Origin: Candidatus Sulfurimonas marisnigri
GTDB lineage: Bacteria > Campylobacterota > Campylobacteria > Campylobacterales > Sulfurimonadaceae
NCBI RefSeq assembly: GCF_015265475.1
Contig: NZ_CP054493.1
Location: 1,178,001 to 1,242,000, forward strand
Length of the DNA: 64,000 bases
Direction: 5' to 3'
Shown here: positions 55,675-64,000 of the stretch, piece after piece
Position numbering within the stretch: the stretch's first letter is position 1
How the letters are laid out: each line of letters starts with the position of its first letter
Notes under the pieces: model-generated
The model's database searches: none
What the model saw: only the letters and a program-made list of their open reading frames with translations
Told to the model about the DNA's origin: nothing
Program-made: the position numbers and the translations under genes

Positions 55675-56610
55675 TTAAATTCCTTGAATTAACTTAGCTT
55701 CTATCTTGCTTGCTTCTTCGTATTGTTTATATATGTAAACAAAATCAGCTTTTCCATGTAGAATATTGCTATATTCTTTGCGTTGAGGAAGTAGTGTTAC
55801 AAAAGGTATTTTAGACTCTCTTGCAAAGCGTAAGTTTACACCAATATTATTAATTAGGTGCATTTCCCCTGCAAAAACAATAAGTTTGTCCCTATTAGTT
55901 CGTAACACATCATTAGCAAGTTTGGCACTCTCTTTAGCCATCTTTGTATCCCAAGCAACCTGAACGCTGTACATTCTGTTTATGCACTCTTGATTACTTT
56001 CTCCATTTTTTGCTTTATGACAATGGCTAAAAAATGGTGAAAGAAATGTTTTATGAACTAATACATCTACATCTAGAGTGTTGAAAAATATTTTTTCATT
56101 CCTGTTCATACCAGTAGTGTTTACAGTTGAAATAAGTTTACGTTGTTTTTTTGATAGATTAATACCATAAAGTTTTCCTTTAGTATCTATAACTGCATGA
56201 TATATAGGTGAGAAAAGGTCAAATTGAAAATATTTTCTTGTTTTCCAGTTTATTTTTTTGGTAAACTCTTCATCGTTTAGTGATCCATTTGCATATTTAT
56301 CTAAGATATTATTATCTTCTGGTGTGAACCACTCATTTGCAAGATGAATACGATATCCTTTTTTAGATAAACTGTATATGATGTCCGCAACGTTCTCATG
56401 GTGTTTTTTACTACTATGATGATCTCCTATAAATATAACTTTATAAGATTCAAGTGTCTCAATAAACTCTTCATGATTTATGCATTCGGCACTTTTTAAT
56501 GAATAGATACTTTCTTTGCAATTTAGAGAATGATAAAGTTGCTTTGGAGTGCTTGGTTCAGTACAGCCGAAAAATACTATAGATAAAAATAATGTTAAAA
56601 TTAATTGCAT
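55675..56610 (-). CDS. ChaN-like haem-binding lipoprotein (Tiki superfamily)
   Basis: 311 residues from the ATG at 56610, chosen because AAGG is correctly spaced for it; longer frames would run into the cytochrome gene. Residues 1-16 form a signal with cysteine at FFGCTEP, a near-canonical lipobox. Motifs VIFIGDHHSSKKHHE, HLANEWF and FAGEMHLINN fit ChaN, which binds haem in Campylobacter as I recall. It follows the multihaem cytochrome gene by 16 bases, so haem handling is a reasonable link. Confidence 0.8.
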   Translation of the reverse strand: MQLILTLFLSIVFFGCTEPSTPKQLYHSLNCKESIYSLKSAECINHEEFIETLESYKVIFIGDHHSSKKHHENVADIIYSLSKKGYRIHLANEWFTPEDNNILDKYANGSLNDEEFTKKINWKTRKYFQFDLFSPIYHAVIDTKGKLYGINLSKKQRKLISTVNTTGMNRNEKIFFNTLDVDVLVHKTFLSPFFSHCHKAKNGESNQECINRMYSVQVAWDTKMAKESAKLANDVLRTNRDKLIVFAGEMHLINNIGVNLRFARESKIPFVTLLPQRKEYSNILHGKADFVYIYKQYEEASKIEAKLIQGI

Positions 56611-56626
56611 ATTCATCCTTGGATAA

Positions 56627-57712
56627 CTATTTTCTAGCCTCAATCCCTCTTTTATATTCTCTTTTATTGTGGCAAATTGGGTTGCATGAACCGCCATCTA
56701 TATTTTTTATATAGTTTAAAGAAAATTTTGTTCCTGCAAATGTTGTTTTCTCTTTAAGTAGAGGTATTTGCTTTTTTACAGCATGAAACTCATGACAGGT
56801 TCCACATACAATTGAGGATTTCTTTACATGTATGGTATGAAGGTTCTTATCATTTCTTCTAAAATTTGTAAATGTTGTAGTAGAGGCTTGAGTTATCTTT
56901 TCACTATCATGACAAATAAAACAGAAATAACTCTCAGGTTTAAATTTTGCTATGCTTTTAGAGGGGTAAGGACCCTTTAGCATCCTATGATTGTTAGAAC
57001 CATGTGGATTGTGACATCCTACGCAATTTCCAGTAATAATTGGACCGTGCCACTTAGAGTTGTTATCCAAATGCTCTTTCATATTTAGAAGCATTTTACC
57101 ATCTTCGTCTCTTTTTAGTGGCTTGTTATGACATGAAAGGCATAAATCTTTTGATGTTGGAGCTTTTAACATCTTTGGTCTATTTGTGCCATGTGGATCG
57201 TGACAAAAGAAACATCCGCCATCTTCTAAAAATATTGCACCATGTTTATTTTTAACACTGCTAATCCACTCTTTTTTTTCTGTATGACAACTAAGGCATA
57301 GATCTTTTCTTTTATCATGTTTTAGTCTAAATTTACGTTCACCAGAATGTGGATCGTGACAGCCTGTGCAGCCTTTTTGTTTAATGGCGGGGTGCTGATA
57401 TTTGTCTTTGTAATAAGTAGCTCTTTTAGCGGAATGACATAATATGCACATTTCAGGAGATTCTTTTATTCTAAGTAGGTCTTTTGTATCAGTGTTAACA
57501 TTATGGCATGCAGTACAAGTTCCTATTTTTACAGGCATATGGAAGTACTTATTTCCTTCACGCATATCATGACATGTATCACACTTGTTTTTTAGTTCCT
57601 CTTTTGAATGTTTGTAAACATTTTGAATACTTTGGGCTTGTTTATTTTCAGCTTGTAAATAATTACAAGCCATTAAAATTACAATTGGTATCACTAATAT
57701 TGAAGGTTTCAT
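56627..57712 (-). CDS. Periplasmic multihaem cytochrome c (ten CxxCH plus one CxxxCH)
   Basis: 361 residues. A signal peptide of about 22 residues contains LMAC, so lipid attachment is possible. Ten CxxCH sites are visible: CDTCH, CTACH, CILCH, CTGCH, CLSCH, CFFCH, CLSCH, CVGCH, CFICH and CGTCH. An eleventh, CNPICH, has three residues between the cysteines. Several are followed by DPHG or NPHG as in NrfB- and DmsE-like cytochromes. It probably carries electrons in the periplasm; the partner reductase is not in view. It follows pepA by 31 bases. Confidence 0.9.
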   Translation of the reverse strand: MKPSILVIPIVILMACNYLQAENKQAQSIQNVYKHSKEELKNKCDTCHDMREGNKYFHMPVKIGTCTACHNVNTDTKDLLRIKESPEMCILCHSAKRATYYKDKYQHPAIKQKGCTGCHDPHSGERKFRLKHDKRKDLCLSCHTEKKEWISSVKNKHGAIFLEDGGCFFCHDPHGTNRPKMLKAPTSKDLCLSCHNKPLKRDEDGKMLLNMKEHLDNNSKWHGPIITGNCVGCHNPHGSNNHRMLKGPYPSKSIAKFKPESYFCFICHDSEKITQASTTTFTNFRRNDKNLHTIHVKKSSIVCGTCHEFHAVKKQIPLLKEKTTFAGTKFSLNYIKNIDGGSCNPICHNKREYKRGIEARK

Positions 57713-57743
57713 TTTCTCTCTAAATTCTATTTTTATTGTGAAG

Positions 57744-59156
57744 TTAAATATTTTTTAAATAGTGACTCACCATACGCACGCCAGCACCAGTTGCCCCATG
57801 TACATTACAGTCCCATGGAGCTTCTGTGTATGCTGATCCAGCTATGTCAAAATGCATCCATTTATCTTTCATGTCATCTTGTATAAACTTATCTAAAAAA
57901 AGACCGGCTGTTATAGCTCCGCCATAAGGTTTTGAAGAAACATTTGAAATATCTGCTATTTCACTTTTTAGAAGTTTTTTAAGATGTCTGTTGAATGGAA
58001 GAGAACCAACTAATTCACCAGATTTAGTTCCAGCTTTTAAAAAGTCATGTTTTACTTTTTTAGAGTGTCCCATTATGCCGGTTGTATACTGGCCAAGAGC
58101 AACCATACATGCACCTGTAAGTGTTGCAAAATCAAATATATAGTCAGCTTTGACTTTATCTTGAGCATAAGTTAAAACATCTGCTAAAACTAATCGACCC
58201 TCAGCATCAGTGTTTCTAACTTCTATTGTGGTTCCGCTACGTGAAACTAATATATCATCAGGTTTGTATGCGTTTCCGCCAACCATATTCTCAACTGCTC
58301 CAATAAAAGCATGAATCTCAACATCAAGTTTTAATTCGCTTGCTGCTTTTATCATCCCCATAACTGCACATGCTCCAGCTTTATCCATTTTCATAGTTAC
58401 CATTGATGTTGCAGGCTTAAGACTTAATCCGCCACTATCATAAGTTAGACCCTTACCAACAAGAGAGATTATTTTTTTAGGATTAGCAGGCTTATATGAC
58501 AGATGTATTAATGCACTTCCATGAACAGAGGCACGACCAACTGCTAGCATAGCACCCATATCCTCTTCTTCTAGCTCTTTTTCCTGAAGAATATCACACT
58601 CTAGTGAATTGTCAGATGCTAATTTTTTAGCTAGTTCAACCATGGATTGTGGATGCATCTCTTGTGGTGCTGTATTTACTATATCACGAGTAAAGCATGT
58701 AGCGTTGGCAACAATTAGTGCTTCTTTAAAAGTTTTTTGCATTATTTCAAAATTTGAGTCATTGCAACACAAAGATATATTTTCTAAAGTTGTCTTTTTT
58801 GGCTTAGATTTATATTGATTAAACTCATACCCACCTAAAACTACGCCTTCAACGATTGCAGTTATGGTAGCAATAGAAACAACATCTAATTTAGCACTTG
58901 TGTAGTTTGATGCTTTTAGTGCTTTAATCATCACTGCACTTGCACTTCTTACATCATCGCTGTTTTTACTATCAATTCCGCAATATATGGTAGCCTTCTC
59001 ATATAAAAAACATTTGGAATCCTGCTCCGCTGTAAACCCTGCATTATTTAATAGTGTAAATTCTTTATGCTCTTTTAACTCATCTTTTGTTAAAAATGTA
59101 ACTATTACTTGAGCTTCAATATCAGTAATATTTTTGTTTAATAATTGAATATTCAT
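57744..59156 (-). CDS. pepA: Leucyl aminopeptidase (M17)
   Basis: 470 residues. Metal-ligand motifs in the C-terminal domain: GKGLTYDSGGLSLKP, MKMDKAGACAVMG, and the family signature NTDAEGRLVLADVL. The N-terminal domain is less conserved. It trims N-terminal residues of peptides in the cytoplasm and needs two metals. It follows trpB by 39 bases. Confidence 0.96.
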   Translation of the reverse strand: MNIQLLNKNITDIEAQVIVTFLTKDELKEHKEFTLLNNAGFTAEQDSKCFLYEKATIYCGIDSKNSDDVRSASAVMIKALKASNYTSAKLDVVSIATITAIVEGVVLGGYEFNQYKSKPKKTTLENISLCCNDSNFEIMQKTFKEALIVANATCFTRDIVNTAPQEMHPQSMVELAKKLASDNSLECDILQEKELEEEDMGAMLAVGRASVHGSALIHLSYKPANPKKIISLVGKGLTYDSGGLSLKPATSMVTMKMDKAGACAVMGMIKAASELKLDVEIHAFIGAVENMVGGNAYKPDDILVSRSGTTIEVRNTDAEGRLVLADVLTYAQDKVKADYIFDFATLTGACMVALGQYTTGIMGHSKKVKHDFLKAGTKSGELVGSLPFNRHLKKLLKSEIADISNVSSKPYGGAITAGLFLDKFIQDDMKDKWMHFDIAGSAYTEAPWDCNVHGATGAGVRMVSHYLKNI

Positions 59157-59195
59157 TTTTGTTCCTATAGTTGTTAATATTATTTTTTTAAGATA

Positions 59196-60395
59196 TTAAT
59201 CAAAGTGAAGAATATCTTTAGCTTGAATCATATCTTTATCACCACGGCCGGAAAGGTTTAAGATGATTAGTTTATCTTTTATATTTGGTAGTTTTTTAAG
59301 ATAAGCTACAGCATGAGCACTTTCAAATGCCGGAATAATTCCCTCTTTTCTAGATAACCATACAAAAGCATCAAGTGCTTCTTGGTCGGTTACATTATCA
59401 TAGCTTACAGATTTATTGTCACTATGAAAAGAGTGCTCAGGTCCAATACCTGGATAGTCAAGCCCAGCTGATATAGAGTGCGCTTCTAATATTTGACCAT
59501 CTTCATCTTGGAGTGTATAGCTCATTTGACCATGTAAAACACCTGGACGACCTTTTTTAAGTGAGCAACCATGTTTATCTGTTTCTATCCCAAGCCCACC
59601 GGCTTCAATACCTATACATTCAACTTCTTCATCTTCTAAAAAATGCTGAAACATCCCTATTGCATTAGAACCACCGCCAATACAAGCTATTACATGATCT
59701 GGCAGACGATTCTCTTTTTCAAGTATCTGTGCTCTTGCTTCATAACCTATAATAGCTTGAAAATCTCTAACCATCATCGGGTATGGATGAGGACCGGCTA
59801 CGGTTCCAATAATGTAAAAAGTGTCTCTTGCATTTGTTACCCAATGACGGATTGCTTCATTCATTGCGTCTTTTAGTGTACGCGAGCCACTCTCAACAGA
59901 GTTTACTTTAGCGCCAAGAAGTTTCATTCTAAAAACATTAAGCTCTTGTCTTTGCACATCTTTTGCACCCATAAAAACTTCACACTCTAAATCCAAGAGT
60001 GCACAAATGGTTGCAGTTGCAACGCCATGTTGTCCAGCACCAGTTTCGGCTATAATTTTTTTATAACCGAGTCTTTTTGCCATTAGCCCCTGAGCTATTA
60101 CATTGTTTACTTTATGTGCACCGGTATGGTTTAAATCTTCTCTTTTAATATAGATTTTTGCACCAAGTTCATTTGAAATATTTTCAGCAAAATATAGTGG
60201 GGAAGGGCGACCTACATAATCTTTTAGATAGTAGTCTACTTCACCCCAAAACTTTTTATCAAAGCGTATAGATTCATACTCACCTTTAAGCTTTAATAGT
60301 GATGGCATAAGCGTTTCAGGAACATATCTACCACCAAAGATACCAAAATGTCCATTTTCATCTGGGTCGTATTTAGAAGCCGATGGTATATACAT
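59196..60395 (-). CDS. trpB: Tryptophan synthase beta subunit
   Basis: 399 residues, TrpB1 type. PLP lysine Lys95 in [36 protein letters not shown] for the phosphate and the GRGDKD end. It joins indole and serine. No trpA lies next to it. The ATG overlaps the stop of apt (TAATG), so the two are coupled, which is unusual company for trpB. Confidence 0.97.
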   Translation of the reverse strand: MYIPSASKYDPDENGHFGIFGGRYVPETLMPSLLKLKGEYESIRFDKKFWGEVDYYLKDYVGRPSPLYFAENISNELGAKIYIKREDLNHTGAHKVNNVIAQGLMAKRLGYKKIIAETGAGQHGVATATICALLDLECEVFMGAKDVQRQELNVFRMKLLGAKVNSVESGSRTLKDAMNEAIRHWVTNARDTFYIIGTVAGPHPYPMMVRDFQAIIGYEARAQILEKENRLPDHVIACIGGGSNAIGMFQHFLEDEEVECIGIEAGGLGIETDKHGCSLKKGRPGVLHGQMSYTLQDEDGQILEAHSISAGLDYPGIGPEHSFHSDNKSVSYDNVTDQEALDAFVWLSRKEGIIPAFESAHAVAYLKKLPNIKDKLIILNLSGRGDKDMIQAKDILHFD

Positions 60396-60943
60396 TAGTT
60401 AACCTCTATCAGTGAGTAAACATCAGTTTTACTTTCTAGGTTTTCCACTCCATCTAAGAAACTTAGAGCAATTATAAAACAAGCTTCAATGCACTGCGCA
60501 CCTGCTTGTTTAACAAGCGTAGCAGCAGCATTTGCAGTTCCTCCGGTAGCTATTAGGTCATCAATAAGAAGAACTCTTGCATTTTCTATACTACTAAAAG
60601 CATCAATATGTATTTCAACTTCATCTACTCCATACTCTAATGAATACTTCTCACTGATTGTAGTGTATGGTAGTTTTCCTTTTTTACGAATAGGTACAAA
60701 ACCAACTCTAAGCATCTGTGCGAGTGCTGCACCAAATATAAAACCTCTTGCATCAATACCAGCAATATAGTCTAAGTTGTACTCTTTATATCTTTGATAA
60801 AGATGGTTCATTAAGACACCGTAAGCTTCTTTGTCATTTAACAAAGTTGTGATATCCTTAAAAACAATTCCAGGTTTTGGAAAGTCCTTTATATCCCTTA
60901 TGGAGTTTTCAATTATTTTTCTCTCAATATTGCTTAGTGTCAT
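60395..60943 (-). CDS. apt: Adenine phosphoribosyltransferase
   Basis: 182 residues. [25 protein letters not shown] and the PRPP motif [17 protein letters not shown]. It salvages adenine to AMP. It begins 11 bases after the coiled-coil gene and overlaps trpB by one base. Confidence 0.96.
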   Translation of the reverse strand: MTLSNIERKIIENSIRDIKDFPKPGIVFKDITTLLNDKEAYGVLMNHLYQRYKEYNLDYIAGIDARGFIFGAALAQMLRVGFVPIRKKGKLPYTTISEKYSLEYGVDEVEIHIDAFSSIENARVLLIDDLIATGGTANAAATLVKQAGAQCIEACFIIALSFLDGVENLESKTDVYSLIEVN

Positions 60944-60954
60944 GATTTATTCCT

Positions 60955-61287
60955 TTATAATAGAGCGTCAATACGATTCTCTAGTGCTTTAATTTTACTA
61001 TTTAAACGGTCTGTCTCTTGTCTATGTTTCGTGTTTCTCTGCTTTAGTATTTTAAGTTCATTTCTTAGTTTTGTTAACTCATCGCTTAAAATATCCACAT
61101 TGCCTAAAGCACGCTGAAGCTGAATTTGATACTTTCTAATAAGTATCTCAGCTTCTTTAAGAGTTAATTTCATCAACTCATTGCTTCTTTGTTCTTTGTT
61201 TGTAATGCTTTTGAAGTAAAACATTTTAACAAACAAATATATAGAAAGAATTGATAATATTGTTAAAAGTGACCATTCCCAAAACAT
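60955..61287 (-). CDS. Small membrane-anchored coiled-coil protein
   Basis: 110 residues. An N-terminal membrane segment (about 4-24) is followed by a heptad coiled coil over the rest (LIRKYQIQLQRALGNVDILS, LKQRNTKHRQETDRLNSKIK). Not recognised as a named family; the shape resembles small division or envelope proteins but nothing specific is shown. It lies 9 bases after rpiB and 11 before apt. Confidence 0.75.
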   Translation of the reverse strand: MFWEWSLLTILSILSIYLFVKMFYFKSITNKEQRSNELMKLTLKEAEILIRKYQIQLQRALGNVDILSDELTKLRNELKILKQRNTKHRQETDRLNSKIKALENRIDALL

Positions 61288-61296
61288 AGCTTTCCT

Positions 61297-61734
61297 TTAA
61301 GAGTTTATTGCTTCTATTTTTTCTACTCGACCAGAGTGTCTACCACCATCAAAACTACTAGCTATCCAAGCATCAAGGATAGACTCACACACACCGCGAC
61401 CTATAATTCTTTCGCCAAAGCAGAGAATATTTGCATCATTGTGTCCACGAGCAACAGTTGCAGTGTAAGCATCGTGGCAAAGAGCCGCTCGTATTCCTGA
61501 GTGTCTATTCGCCGCCATACTCATACCGATACCTGAGCCACATATAAGAATCCCTTGTGAATCACTCTCTGCCAACACAGCTTCTGAGACTTTAACTGCA
61601 TAGTCAGGATAGTCAACTCTATCTTTTGAGAAAGGACCTAAGTCTGCAACTTCGTGCCCTTTTTCTTTAAGCAGTTCAACTGTGTAATCTTTTAAATCAA
61701 TTCCAGCGTGGTCTGTAGCGATATAAAATTTCAT
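61297..61734 (-). CDS. rpiB: Ribose-5-phosphate isomerase B
   Basis: 145 residues. Begins YIATDHAGIDLKDY, then DYPDYA, the active-site LICGSGIGMSMAANR with the catalytic Cys, and the His in HNDANILCFGERII. It interconverts ribose 5-phosphate and ribulose 5-phosphate. It lies 9 bases after the M50 protease gene. Confidence 0.96.
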   Translation of the reverse strand: MKFYIATDHAGIDLKDYTVELLKEKGHEVADLGPFSKDRVDYPDYAVKVSEAVLAESDSQGILICGSGIGMSMAANRHSGIRAALCHDAYTATVARGHNDANILCFGERIIGRGVCESILDAWIASSFDGGRHSGRVEKIEAINS

Positions 61735-61743
61735 TTTCTTCCT

Positions 61744-62427
61744 TTATGTTAGTAGTAGGTTTAAAACTGTTTGAACAGGTATCAGCAACAGATAATTTTT
61801 TAAAGGGGTCATAAGAACAATAAGCACTATTATTATCCCATACCTCTCGTTCTTGTAAAAGAATTCCGCAATTGCATTTAGTTTGTATTTTAGAGACAAG
61901 TGCATAATAAAATGAGCACCATCAAACTGAGGAATAGGAAGCAGATTAAAGACACCTAAAACAACGTTTATAATCAATAGTTGAAATACAAATATATATG
62001 CAAATATATAAACCAAGCTATCAGCATTAGTTGGTTTACTCATGGAAACAATCGCTATAGACGCAAAAACTGCCAATGTGAAATTATATACAATCCCAGC
62101 TAAATCAACCTGCATAGCTCCATTGTATCCAGCTCTTTTAATAACGGTTGCTGTATTTATAGGAACCGGCTTTGCCCAACCAAATAAAAAGCCACTTTCT
62201 CCACCTAGAAGCATTGGTAAAAAGTACAAACTTAACGGAACTATGATTGTTCCAACCAAATCTATATGAGATAGAGGATTTATAGTTAATCTGCCTGCAT
62301 TTTTTGCAGTTGAATCGCCGTACATGTAAGCAACCCAGCCGTGCATTATTTCATGTCCTATAATTGCTACTGCAAGCGCCAATACGGCTGCTAGTATTTT
62401 AAGTAAATCAATAGATTCCATGGTCAT
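61744..62427 (-). CDS. Site-2 protease family membrane peptidase (M50)
   Basis: 227 residues with about six membrane helices. Zinc motif GHEIMHGW (His25, Glu26, His29) and the later LLPIPQFDGAH with the Asp ligand. This short rhomboid-unrelated type (as in FtsH-free S2P group 3) has no PDZ domain. The substrate is unknown. The start overlaps the lepB end by 20 bases; a second ATG at 62421 is also possible. Confidence 0.92.
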   Translation of the reverse strand: MTMESIDLLKILAAVLALAVAIIGHEIMHGWVAYMYGDSTAKNAGRLTINPLSHIDLVGTIIVPLSLYFLPMLLGGESGFLFGWAKPVPINTATVIKRAGYNGAMQVDLAGIVYNFTLAVFASIAIVSMSKPTNADSLVYIFAYIFVFQLLIINVVLGVFNLLPIPQFDGAHFIMHLSLKYKLNAIAEFFYKNERYGIIIVLIVLMTPLKNYLLLIPVQTVLNLLLT

Positions 62428-63217
62428 CTTTGTCTTTTTTTATTCGTTCTGCTATTGCTTTTTCTAAGTGTTCAGGTGATTCCAAGTCTGTAGGAGTTTT
62501 ACCGATTCTATCCCATCTGATTTCCCAATGTTCATCAACGCTGAAGTAGATAAACCAAGGAGTTCCTTCAATGTTATCATAAGGCACTGCTCCCCAAAAA
62601 CGGCTGTCATTAGAATGGTCACGATTATCACCCATCATAAAGTAGTTATCTTCTTCAATTTTAATAGGTGCAAAGTTAAACAGCTGAGAATGATATTTAC
62701 CATTATCAACTATTTTAGTGTCATTATGAATACCAGGATGTTGTTTTCTGTAAGGATTTTTAACCCACAGTCTTCCTGCAAATACTACTATCTCAAAGCC
62801 TTTAAAATTCTCTTTTATCCACTCATCACCTTCACTGAAATGAATAAATAAATTTTTCTCATGTAAAAACAGCTCATCACCAGGAGTTGCAACACATCTC
62901 TTTACAAAATGCTGTTTAGTGTTGTTTGGCGGTCTGAAAATCACTATATCGCCTCTTTTTGGCTTGTCTCCGTCCATCAGGCGAAGCTTGTCACTCCACG
63001 GCATAATGGACATTTCCAAGAATGGTATATGAGGCATGGAGATACCGTAGGCGAATTTTTTGGCAAAAAGGTGGTCACCAATAAGAAGTGAGTCTTTCAT
63101 TGAACCACTAGGAATTCTAAATGCTTGAGCTATAAAAAATATTACAAATAAAACTATGATTATAGTTCCTGTCCATGAGTTTGAGAATCTATAAGTTTTG
63201 TGCAAAATCTCCTTCAT
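62408..63217 (-). CDS. lepB: Signal peptidase I
   Basis: 269 residues. One N-terminal membrane segment (18-31), catalytic Ser39 in RIPSGSMKDSLL, the Lys box KQHFVKRCVATPGD, and the C-terminal FMMGDNRDHSNDSRFWGAVP. It removes signal peptides on the outer face of the membrane. It starts on the base after folD and overlaps the M50 gene. Confidence 0.96.
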   Translation of the reverse strand: MKEILHKTYRFSNSWTGTIIIVLFVIFFIAQAFRIPSGSMKDSLLIGDHLFAKKFAYGISMPHIPFLEMSIMPWSDKLRLMDGDKPKRGDIVIFRPPNNTKQHFVKRCVATPGDELFLHEKNLFIHFSEGDEWIKENFKGFEIVVFAGRLWVKNPYRKQHPGIHNDTKIVDNGKYHSQLFNFAPIKIEEDNYFMMGDNRDHSNDSRFWGAVPYDNIEGTPWFIYFSVDEHWEIRWDRIGKTPTDLESPEHLEKAIAERIKKDKDDHGIY

Positions 63218-64000
63218 CTATACTCTCCTAAGCGCATTGGCATTTGCAGCTTTTAGAGTATTGCTAAGTAGCATAGCTATTGTCATAGGACCAACTCCAC
63301 CTGGAACTGGAGTTATGTAAGAGCATTTTTTGCTAACATTTTCAAAGTCAACATCACCAACAAGTTTTCCATTATCAGCTCTGTTTATTCCAATATCAAT
63401 TATTATTGCATCTTGCTTTACCATATCTTCTTTTATAAGATTTATTACACCGACACCAACTAAAAGAATATCAGCATTTAGTGTATGTTTTTTCAAATCA
63501 TCAGTAAATATATGGCAGATTTCAACAGTTGCATCAGCATTTAAAAGTAGGGCAGCCATAGGTTTTCCTACTATATTAGAAGCGCCTACTACAACGCAGT
63601 TTTTCCCCTTAATATCAATATTGTACTCTGCTAAAAGTTCCATAACTCCAAGTGGAGTACATGGAACAAATCCATCAAGTCCAGTTGTTAAACGACCGAC
63701 ATTATATGGGTGAAAACCATCTACATCCTTACTTGGATCTACTAATTCAAGTATTTTTGTTGTATCAATTTGAGGAGGAAGCGGAAGTTGAATTAATATC
63801 CCATCAATATTTGGATTGTTATTCATCATTGTAATTGTATTTTCTATTGCTTCTTGAGAAATATCTTCTGGCATTTCATGCGTAACAGAATAAAAGCCAA
63901 CTCTATCACACGCCTTTTTTTTCATGCTAACATAAGCAGCACTAGCAGGGTCATGGCCTACTAGTACTACGGCTAATCCTGGAACTGAGCCAGAAATTTT
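63218..64000 (-). CDS. folD: FolD: methylenetetrahydrofolate dehydrogenase/cyclohydrolase, 5' end cut off
   Basis: The frame is open through the right edge, so the N-terminus is missing. The visible 260 residues start within VPGLAVVLVGHDPAS and have AYVSMKKKACDRVG with the catalytic Lys, GILIQLPLP, PSKDVDGFHP, the NADP site GASNIVGKPMA and the end TPVPGGVGPMTIAMLL. It makes 10-formyl-THF. It is upstream of and adjacent to lepB. Confidence 0.97.
   Translation of the reverse strand, partial: KISGSVPGLAVVLVGHDPASAAYVSMKKKACDRVGFYSVTHEMPEDISQEAIENTITMMNNNPNIDGILIQLPLPPQIDTTKILELVDPSKDVDGFHPYNVGRLTTGLDGFVPCTPLGVMELLAEYNIDIKGKNCVVVGASNIVGKPMAALLLNADATVEICHIFTDDLKKHTLNADILLVGVGVINLIKEDMVKQDAIIIDIGINRADNGKLVGDVDFENVSKKCSYITPVPGGVGPMTIAMLLSNTLKAANANALRRV

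Noticed and set aside
56611-56697. Longer N-terminus for the ChaN-like protein, overlapping the cytochrome gene
   Set aside because: The extra residues have no signal features, whereas the start at 56610 has a spaced AAGG and begins a lipoprotein signal.
1-64000. CRISPR arrays, tRNA, rRNA and prophage
   Set aside because: None could be recognised by eye; intergenic gaps are short and show no spaced repeats or cloverleaf-like sequences. A covariance-model scan was not possible.

Overview
The window looks like a stretch of chromosome from a Campylobacterota (Epsilonproteobacteria) species, most likely a free-living Sulfurimonas-like chemolithotroph. The grounds are low GC content, dense co-directional genes, BioV for biotin synthesis, a Wolinella-type FrdCAB fumarate reductase, a second SdhABE-type enzyme with an HdrB-like subunit, a Tat-exported sulfide:quinone oxidoreductase-like flavoprotein and a multihaem cytochrome c. 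I saw no rRNA, tRNA, CRISPR array, transposase or prophage, and no gene-free stretch longer than about 200 bases. Genus assignment is inference.

Layout. 1-2185: macro-domain protein (cut by the left edge), SAM methyltransferase, acylphosphatase, an unknown gene and ytoQ. 2278-3690: SQR-like flavoprotein. 3817-10522 (minus strand): a probable operon glmU, two membrane proteins, sbcD, sbcC. 10668-14918 (plus): a PomAB-like flagellar stator, fliP, a TrmA-family methyltransferase and two small unknown proteins. 15076-29385 (plus): a large chemotaxis cluster. 29408-39145 (plus): an RCK-type protein, aroB, mscS, mtaB, an FtsH-like ATPase, an SDR-DUF2867 protein, bioV, mog. 39138-43556 (minus): CDF transporter and frdCAB. 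43601-48112 (minus): xth and sdhABE. 48294-49370 (plus): a cysteine-free SdhB/SdhE-like fusion. 49380-55627: degenerate GGDEF protein, thiL, truD, psd, an unknown gene, ychF, a GGCT-like protein. 55675-64000 (minus): a probable operon running folD, lepB, M50 protease, rpiB, a coiled-coil protein, apt, trpB, pepA, multihaem cytochrome c and a ChaN-like lipoprotein.

The most striking region is the chemotaxis cluster. A cheY-cheW-receptor unit is present twice in tandem. The cheY-cheW parts (997 bp) differ at one base that I could find, and the receptor signalling domains (951 bp) look identical. The sensor halves between them are unrelated: a long helical sensor in the first, a dCache-like sensor in the second. 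A 10-codon stub of the downstream STAS-like gene follows the first receptor. Recombination between the long direct repeats could leave either sensor wired to the same pathway, so the locus resembles a switchable receptor cassette. The rest of the cluster holds CheA without a receiver, CheR, a kinase-like protein with Asn in place of the phospho-accepting His, CheD, CheB, a hybrid kinase and a large response regulator.

The second is the succinate/fumarate region. Two different enzyme types lie side by side, and next to them is a divergently transcribed protein that appears to be a fused SdhB plus SdhE copy with every cysteine lost. Several other family members have lost catalytic residues: an FtsH-like ATPase without HExxH and a GGDEF protein without GGDEF. 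A palindromic word, CTACATGTAG, also recurs across the window far more often than expected by eye.
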